Shown here: in pieces, positions 63,908 to 64,000 of the stretch | Layout: each line of letters begins with the position of its first letter | Position numbering within the stretch: position 1 is the first letter of the stretch | Assembly: GCA_945888455.1 (NCBI GenBank) | Contig: CAMCZV010000004.1 | Span: 83,551 to 147,550 of the forward strand | Length of the DNA: 64,000 nucleotides | Direction of reading: 5' to 3' | Source of the DNA: Candidatus Finniella inopinata | GTDB taxonomy: Bacteria > Pseudomonadota > Alphaproteobacteria > Holosporales > Holosporaceae | Translations under genes and position numbers: made by a program | The notes under the pieces: model-generated | Database searches by the model: none | What the model saw: only the letters and a program-made list of their open reading frames with translations | What the model was told of the DNA's origin: nothing

Positions 63908-64000
63908 ATGCAAAAAATAGATCGTGTTGAAATTACACCTTATGACCCAAATTGGCAACCCAAACCTTATGATCCAAACTGGCCTCATATTTATGAAAAA
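63908..64000 (+). CDS. GrpB/UPF0157-family protein, 3' end outside window
   Basis: Only the first 31 codons are in the window. They contain VEITPYDPNW, the usual opening of GrpB/UPF0157 nucleotidyltransferase-like proteins, followed by a second copy PYDPNWPHIYEK, so the opening motif is duplicated. The frame is continuous with the shifted end of the preceding APH gene with no stop between them; a fusion in the ancestor cannot be excluded. Confidence 0.6.
   Translation, partial: MQKIDRVEITPYDPNWQPKPYDPNWPHIYEK

Overview
The window looks like a chromosomal segment of an alphaproteobacterium, probably a host-associated one of the Holosporales/Rickettsiales type. This is inference. The support is the clusters rpmH-rnpA-yidD-yidC-engB and rpiB-pssA-mlaA-mlaC-accA, RNase J, Gram-negative envelope genes (lpxA, mlaA, mlaC), many small exported proteins without recognisable relatives, and several broken genes. 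No species call is made.

Layout. 1-2.0 kb: the end of secY (5' end outside the window) and adk, then about 870 bases with no convincing gene. 2.9-8.3 kb (minus strand): an MFS carrier, engB, yidC, a long-form yidD, rnpA, rpmH, tRNA-Pro. 8.4-13.4 kb (plus strand): rsmA-ftsY, pgsA, an EamA exporter and an MFS carrier. 13.8-23.9 kb (mostly minus strand): a zinc-ribbon membrane protein, RNase J, tsaC/sua5, an SPFH protein resembling plant HIR proteins, accA, mlaC, mlaA, pssA, rpiB, plus one small exported protein on the plus strand. 24.2-28.0 kb (plus): a 957-residue exported coiled-coil protein and lpxA. 28.2-37.1 kb (minus): two SemiSWEET genes behind topA, then mutS, alaS and tRNA-Arg. 37.3-40.1 kb (plus): clpB and tRNA-Ser.

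40.08-49.25 kb is the most striking part. The last 9 bases of tRNA-Ser(GGA) plus 8 following bases recur exactly 9.15 kb downstream, so the interval looks like a genomic island inserted at the tRNA 3' end. It carries a spectinomycin-phosphotransferase-like gene, a P-loop kinase/GNAT fusion, a truncated methyltransferase joined to a truncated tspO, a promoter plus TPP riboswitch leading a five-gene thiamine salvage operon (thiE-thiM-thiL-thiD-tenA), and a HipB/HipA toxin-antitoxin pair. No integrase is visible. Just outside the right end is a very uniform 24-base minisatellite of eleven copies.

49.9-64 kb: an exported alpha/beta hydrolase, a membrane-anchored NagZ-like GH3 enzyme, small exported proteins, sodB, a frataxin-like gene, the set tig-clpP-clpX with tRNA-Leu, yqgE, and at the right edge a decaying cassette-like cluster (two intact GNAT genes, a collapsed third GNAT copy, a frameshifted aminoglycoside-phosphotransferase-like gene and the start of a GrpB-family gene).

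Functional themes are protein export and membrane insertion (SecY, YidC, FtsY), protein quality control (ClpB, ClpXP, trigger factor), phospholipid and outer-membrane upkeep (PgsA, PssA, Mla, LpxA), nutrient uptake and salvage from a host (MFS, SemiSWEET, thiamine salvage) and small-molecule modification enzymes (APH, GNAT) in two separate clusters that both show decay.
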